Assembly (NCBI GenBank): GCA_902774025.1
Contig: CACYGY010000006.1
Location: 1 to 62,957 of the forward strand
Direction of reading: 5' to 3'
Origin: an uncultured Eubacteriales bacterium
GTDB lineage: Bacteria > Bacillota > Clostridia > Christensenellales > Aristaeellaceae
Length of the DNA: 62,957 bases
Part shown: positions 58,559 to 62,957 of the stretch, piece by piece
How positions within the stretch are numbered: the stretch's first letter is position 1
Layout: each line of letters begins with the position of its first letter
Notes under the pieces: generated by a model
What the model saw: the letters and a program-made list of their open reading frames with translations, nothing else
The model's database searches: none
What the model was told of the DNA's origin: nothing
Program-made: the position numbers and the translations under genes

Positions 58559-61500
58559 GTGATCAGATCCTGCGACAGTCAGAAATACACGATCGTCATC
58601 GATCACCTGGATACCGGCACTTCCCATGGCAAAATACTGTCTCTGGTTACGCCGGAAAGTGAGGTACTGGAATGCGGTTGCTCAACCGGATATATGACAC
58701 GATGGATGCAGGAAAAGCTCCACTGTAAGGTGTCTGTGGTTGAAATAGACGAAGCCTGTTTTCAGCAGGCACGTTCTTTCGCGGTGGATGGTTATTGCGG
58801 TGACCTCACGGAAGAAGGCTGGTTTGAGTATTTCAAAGAGAAACGATTTGACTGTATCCTGTGCGCTGATGTGCTGGAACATCTGGCTGCCCCTGTTCCC
58901 GTGGTGAAAAAGCTAAGCCAGCTGCTGAAAGAGGATGGAAAGGTCATTATCAGCATTCCCAACATTGCGCATAACGATATTCTTCTGAAACTGGCAGCAG
59001 ACCGGTTTGATTACACGAGTACAGGGCTTCTGGATGATTCTCATGTGCATTTCTGGGGCTATCATAATCTGGAAACATTCTGCCAGGAAGCCGGATTATC
59101 GATTGTTGAGATAGACGGCCACATGAATCCGACCGGCACAACCGAACAGTTTGCAGGACAAACAGTTGCAGCCGATCCTGTGCTGCTGCACCATTTGCTC
59201 CGCCGTCCCCTCGGTGAGGTATACCAGTATGTGCTGGTGGCACAGAAGGACAGCTTTGTCAGGGCACATCAGATCTCATGCGTGAATTTACTCCCCGGGA
59301 TTCATGCACCCTCCACGCAGATCGACTCTTCCAATGAGTTGGTCCCTGTTGTTTCCACGGTGTTTTATTCGGATGGGGATGCCTTTTCACAGAATAACAG
59401 TGACAGGTTTTGCCATGCCCTTGTGTCGGATCTCACGGAAGCGCTGCATGTATCCTTTACGCTGCCGGAAAAATGCCGCAAGGTTCGTTTTGATCCCTGC
59501 GAGGATCATTTCTGCATGATCCAGGATTTGAAAGCCTTCTGCAGAGAGACTCCGATTTTCTGGGAAATCAATAACGGAATCTATGTCGATGGTTTTTTCT
59601 TATTCGCCACCCATGATCCTCAGATCATCTTCGGAATTCCGGAAGGATGCCCTCCGGGAGAGGTGACGATCCATTATGTTATGCGGGTATTCAGGAGAGA
59701 CCAGGAACCCTTCATCCGGAAAGTCTGGCACGGACTGATCGAATCACCCGCAGATGTGATCACCTGCACTGTCTGTTTTGAAGAAAACGGCAGCGATTCC
59801 GGTCAGACCTTCTGCACACAAATCAGAAGGAGCCAGGATTCAAGGTTTGTTTTTCACTCTGATATTCGGGTTCCCGAAAACTGCACGGGAATTCGAATCA
59901 ATCCCTGTGAAGGATATTGCTGTACGGCAAGCGACATTCGTCTGATTTATAACGGAAAGAAACTGGATTACTCGGTTTCTGACGGCATTGTCATTGACGG
60001 CATCTGTTTTTTCACATCAGAGGACCCGCAGCTGAATATTGTGTTCCCCCCGGGGGGAGGTAAGACACTTCACGCCGATTTAACGGTCCGCCTGTTTGAC
60101 GCCAGGGATTTATTGCTTGAAACGGTCAAAAAGAAAATTGAAGAGGATGGCTCAGCCATCCGGGCACTTCGACAGGCACAAAAGGAATACCAGGATCACT
60201 GCGATGAAATCAACAGCGAGCACAAAAAAGATCTGCTCCTGCAGCGCGCCGATTTCGAGAAACAGGTGGAACAAACAAAAACCCTGCAATCGACTGTCGT
60301 TCAGAAGGATCAGTATATAGGCGAACTTGTCACGCTCTGCAATGACCGTCTGTCCCTGATTGAATCTCTGACATCTCAGGTCAGTTCCCTGAGGTCCGAG
60401 AATCAGCAACTATCCGACCGGTGTGCATATGCAGAAAAAAGCTTTGCGATCATTTCGAATGCTTTCTTCTGGAAAATCTCAAAACCCATTCGTTGGGCTT
60501 TGGATCGTATAAAGGACGTTGCAGAGACCAGGAAGGAAAAAACGAATCCTTTTCGGGCATGCCATTTTGATTATGAAAAAGATCACGATTTCTCCTCTTA
60601 TCATACGGACATCAAGACAATTGCCATCTATCTGCCTCAGTTTCACTCCTTTCCTGAAAACAATCAATGGTGGGGAAAAGGCTTTACGGAATGGACGAAT
60701 GTCAAAAAGGGAAAGCCTCTGTTTGATGAACACTATCAGCCCCGTGTTCCGGACAAAGGTATTGGATACTATAACCTGAGTAAAGTGTCCACATTGAAAA
60801 AGCAGGTGAAACTGGCGAAAAAACATGGCATCTACGGGTTTGGTATCTACTATTACTGGTTTTCCGGAAAACAGCTGATGAAGAAGCCTATGGAAAACCT
60901 TCTTGCACACACGGAAATCGACATTCCATTTTTCCTGATCTGGGCGAATGAGAATTGGACACGCACCTGGGATGGATCGGAAAATGATATTCTGATCAAG
61001 CAGGAATATCTGGAAAATGACCCAAAGCAATTTATCTGCGATATCAAGAAGTATACCGACGACAAGAGATACATCCGCGTTGACGGAAAGCCTGTCATTG
61101 CCCTGTACAGTCCAAAGAGTGTCCCAAATCTGCGGCATGTACTGCAAGTCTGGCGGGATGCGGCACGGGCATGTGGAATCGGGGAAATCCTGATCTGGAC
61201 CTGTATTTCTGATGCATCTGCGGCAGACCTGATGATATCCGATGTCATTGACGGCGAATATGAATTTCCGCCCCGCGGTAAAGGATTTGTGGCATCCACT
61301 GAGAAACCCGGTCAGGGAATCTCTTATGATTATGAGGAACTTGTTGAGGCAGAACGCCATTTCAATCTGTCATATCCCGGCTTTGGCGTTTTCCGCGGAA
61401 GCATGATCGACTGGGATAATTCCGCTCGAAAATCATGTCACTACAATTGCTGGCACAACTTCTCGCTTGATTATTTCTATCTCTGGAATCGTATCAATGT

Positions 61501-62503
61501 CGGATATACGCGGCGCACTTTTCCGCCGGACAAACGGTTTGTCTTTATCAACGCCTGGAACGAATGGGGAGAAGGCACTTATCTTGAACCTGATCGAAAC
61601 AGAGGGTATGCCGTTCTGAATACGCTTTCCAGGGCATTGTTTGATCTGCCTTATGAAATGAAAAACAGATGGATGGCCTCTGATATGGCAGAACCAATCC
61701 ATCTGGTCGGCTGCGGCGTTCCGGAATATGAAAATCCTGCATGGAAGAAACAGCTCAGCAAAAAGACGATGATTGCCGTTCAGGCACATGTGTACTACAC
61801 GGACCTGCTGGATGACATCATCGAGAGGATAAACCAGATCCGTTTTCCCTATGATTTGTATATTTCCACGGACACGCCGCAAAAAAAGGCAGAAATCCAA
61901 AGAATGCTTGCAGGAAGGACAAACGCGAAAGCAGTCAAAGTCAGGGTATTTCCCAATAAGGGCCGCGATGTGGCACCGTTCATTCTTCAGTTACAGCCAG
62001 TCATTCATCAGTATGAATATTTCTGCCATATTCATTCCAAGAAATCTCTTCAGGGTGATATTGGTACAATCTGGCGACATTATCTGTACGAAAACCTTCT
62101 GGGAAGCACAGGCATCATTGATGAGATTCTGTATGCCTTTGAGACACAAAAAAAACTCGGCTTGATTTTTCCGCAGAATCTTGATTTGTTGGCGACGCAT
62201 CTTGACTGGGGCTGCAACAGGAAGATTGCGCAGGATCTGGTGAATCGAATGAAAATGAAAATTGACCTCCCCGATTCTGAATCCTTAAAATTCATAGCCG
62301 GGAATATGCTATGGGGAAGGGTCAAGGCAGTCTCTCAACTGTTTGACTGCCATCTTCAGCCGGAGGATTTTCCGGAAGAGCTTGGCCAGCTGGACGGTAC
62401 AATCATGCATGCAATCGAAAGGCTGTGGCTGATTCTTGCGAAAGAAAACGGATATGACTACCTGATTACAAGAAGTCTGTTTGACGACAGGCCGCTGATT
62501 TGA
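58559..62503 (+). CDS. Multidomain polysaccharide protein: SAM methyltransferase, beta-sandwich pair, coiled coil, WbsX-like and RgpF-like domains
   Basis: The 1314-residue protein starts with GTG after GAGGGG. Residues 1-230 are a class I SAM methyltransferase (VLECGCSTGYMT, CADVLEHL). Two related beta-rich modules follow (about 270-380 and 395-505; compare LPEKCRKVRFDPCEDHFC and VPENCTGIRINPCEGYCC), then a coiled coil (about 520-640). A WbsX-like glycosyltransferase domain spans about 685-1040 (AIYLPQFHSFPENNQWWGKG, GFGIYYYWFSGKQLM). A rhamnan-synthesis F-type domain spans about 1068-1310 (VFPNKGRDVAPFILQL, YFCHIHSKKS). Such proteins build O-antigen or cell-wall rhamnan polymers. Its base composition is visibly lower in GC than its neighbours, suggesting acquisition. 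It has no neighbours of the same pathway inside the window. Confidence 0.86.
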   Translation: MIRSCDSQKYTIVIDHLDTGTSHGKILSLVTPESEVLECGCSTGYMTRWMQEKLHCKVSVVEIDEACFQQARSFAVDGYCGDLTEEGWFEYFKEKRFDCILCADVLEHLAAPVPVVKKLSQLLKEDGKVIISIPNIAHNDILLKLAADRFDYTSTGLLDDSHVHFWGYHNLETFCQEAGLSIVEIDGHMNPTGTTEQFAGQTVAADPVLLHHLLRRPLGEVYQYVLVAQKDSFVRAHQISCVNLLPGIHAPSTQIDSSNELVPVVSTVFYSDGDAFSQNNSDRFCHALVSDLTEALHVSFTLPEKCRKVRFDPCEDHFCMIQDLKAFCRETPIFWEINNGIYVDGFFLFATHDPQIIFGIPEGCPPGEVTIHYVMRVFRRDQEPFIRKVWHGLIESPADVITCTVCFEENGSDSGQTFCTQIRRSQDSRFVFHSDIRVPENCTGIRINPCEGYCCTASDIRLIYNGKKLDYSVSDGIVIDGICFFTSEDPQLNIVFPPGGGKTLHADLTVRLFDARDLLLETVKKKIEEDGSAIRALRQAQKEYQDHCDEINSEHKKDLLLQRADFEKQVEQTKTLQSTVVQKDQYIGELVTLCNDRLSLIESLTSQVSSLRSENQQLSDRCAYAEKSFAIISNAFFWKISKPIRWALDRIKDVAETRKEKTNPFRACHFDYEKDHDFSSYHTDIKTIAIYLPQFHSFPENNQWWGKGFTEWTNVKKGKPLFDEHYQPRVPDKGIGYYNLSKVSTLKKQVKLAKKHGIYGFGIYYYWFSGKQLMKKPMENLLAHTEIDIPFFLIWANENWTRTWDGSENDILIKQEYLENDPKQFICDIKKYTDDKRYIRVDGKPVIALYSPKSVPNLRHVLQVWRDAARACGIGEILIWTCISDASAADLMISDVIDGEYEFPPRGKGFVASTEKPGQGISYDYEELVEAERHFNLSYPGFGVFRGSMIDWDNSARKSCHYNCWHNFSLDYFYLWNRINVGYTRRTFPPDKRFVFINAWNEWGEGTYLEPDRNRGYAVLNTLSRALFDLPYEMKNRWMASDMAEPIHLVGCGVPEYENPAWKKQLSKKTMIAVQAHVYYTDLLDDIIERINQIRFPYDLYISTDTPQKKAEIQRMLAGRTNAKAVKVRVFPNKGRDVAPFILQLQPVIHQYEYFCHIHSKKSLQGDIGTIWRHYLYENLLGSTGIIDEILYAFETQKKLGLIFPQNLDLLATHLDWGCNRKIAQDLVNRMKMKIDLPDSESLKFIAGNMLWGRVKAVSQLFDCHLQPEDFPEELGQLDGTIMHAIERLWLILAKENGYDYLITRSLFDDRPLI

Positions 62504-62714
62504 GTTTCAGGCTCCGGGCCCTTGCAGACTCAGGGCTTCTGGACAGGGCCCGGAAAAAGCCGTGCCATTGAGGCAGGGACTGTAAATTGTGAAAGGAGCG
62601 ATCTCTGCCGTTTTCCTGAAATCCCCTGATTCCCCGTCCGTATCCGGGGACTGTTCTCTGTCACCCGACAGGCATCCATTCAGTTTCAGAAAAGGGGTCC
62701 CTTTGAGTTGGTAT

Positions 62715-62779
62715 AACTAATAGCGAAAATTGAAAAACTATTATCGAAATTAATCGTTGAAATAATACAACTATTATCG
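62715..62779. repeat. AT-rich direct repeats at the right edge
   Basis: AACTATTATCG occurs at 62736-62746 and 62769-62779, and a 9/11 copy (AACTAATAGCG) at 62715-62725. They lie in an AT-rich stretch between the polysaccharide gene and a gene cut by the edge. A GC-rich inverted pair (CCGGGCCCT ... AGGGCCCGG, about 62513-62553) precedes them. Other than these, 62504-62835 holds nothing I can assign. Confidence 0.55.
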
Positions 62780-62835
62780 GTCAGTAGTAGTGCGTCGACT
62801 AGATAAAATGAAATATACATTATGAGGTTTCGGCT

Positions 62836-62957
62836 TTACGTCGCCATTGAAAATCGAATATCATCATGGAAGAACCATTCTTCCTGCTCGTTGTTGTAGA
62901 ACAGACAGGTAATCGCCGAGAGATTTCCGCTTCCTGTCGGACGCCAGGCCGTGCCAT
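62836..62957 (-). CDS. C-terminal fragment of a gene cut by the window edge
   Basis: Reading leftward from the edge, 39 codons end at TAA (62838-62836). The peptide WRPTGSGNLSAITCLFYNNE followed by a Trp/Phe-rich stretch ending RFSMAT looks like real protein. The gene starts beyond the window and its family is not recognisable. Confidence 0.4.
   Translation of the reverse strand, partial: GTAWRPTGSGNLSAITCLFYNNEQEEWFFHDDIRFSMAT

Overview
The window looks like a chromosomal segment from a Bacillota (Clostridia-type), probably gut- or rumen-associated bacterium. The evidence is AGGAGG-type ribosome binding sites, tightly overlapping operons, -35/-10 promoters with 17-bp spacers, ARG boxes ahead of an arginine operon, a spore-photoproduct-lyase-like enzyme, and several enzymes for mannan and glycan breakdown. 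Most of it is GC-rich. The last 5 kb (58.1-62.9 kb) is clearly more AT-rich and may have been acquired.

Layout. (1) 1-10.35 kb: a complete type I-E CRISPR-Cas locus on the minus strand (cas3, cse1, cse2, cas7e, cas5e, cas6e, cas1, cas2 fused to a DnaQ-type exonuclease), followed by at least 12 repeats. (2) 10.35-10.81 kb: a regulatory gap with a candidate cas promoter, a terminator hairpin and two near-identical 18-bp palindromes. (3) 10.8-22.5 kb, minus: an eight-gene operon of a secreted/membrane protein, an ABC ATPase and permease, a Gly-Gln-repeat membrane protein, a MoxR AAA+ ATPase, a DUF58 protein and two BatA-like von Willebrand A proteins. (4) 22.6-28.95 kb, plus: a six-gene operon with a ParB-like/BMP-type nucleoside-binding fusion, a metallophosphoesterase, a nucleoside-phosphorylase-like protein, a spore-photoproduct-lyase-like radical SAM protein, an SDR and a GH125 mannosidase. 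(5) 29-37.6 kb: MATE exporter, CutC, DUF1349 protein, GH106-like enzyme, secreted GH30 and aspartylglucosaminidase-type hydrolase. (6) 37.6-45.2 kb: argG-argF-carA-carB, where carB is fused in frame to a dapF-like domain lacking one of the two catalytic cysteines. (7) 45.5-51.0 kb: an alpha-mannan uptake and degradation operon (GntR/LacI-type regulator, two sugar permeases, solute-binding protein, GH76). (8) 51.3-58.1 kb: a five-gene operon of a SEC-C protein, a K+-channel/RCK-like/RyR-domain protein, a second membrane RCK-like/RyR protein, a TIR-TM-Sel1 protein and a secreted protein. (9) 58.1-62.96 kb: a decayed-looking gap, a 1314-residue methyltransferase/WbsX/RgpF polysaccharide protein, AT-rich repeats and a gene cut by the window edge.

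The strongest candidate for an unusual system is the TIR plus paired RyR/ion-channel operon. It has the parts expected of a nucleotide-signal-gated membrane effector system: a predicted NAD-consuming TIR enzyme next to two membrane proteins carrying nucleotide-binding folds and RyR domains. Other notable items are the CarB-DapF fusion with a Cys-to-Ala change, the cytoplasmic ParB-BMP nucleoside module, the Cas2-DnaQ fusion with almost no room for a CRISPR leader, and the palindromes ahead of cas3.
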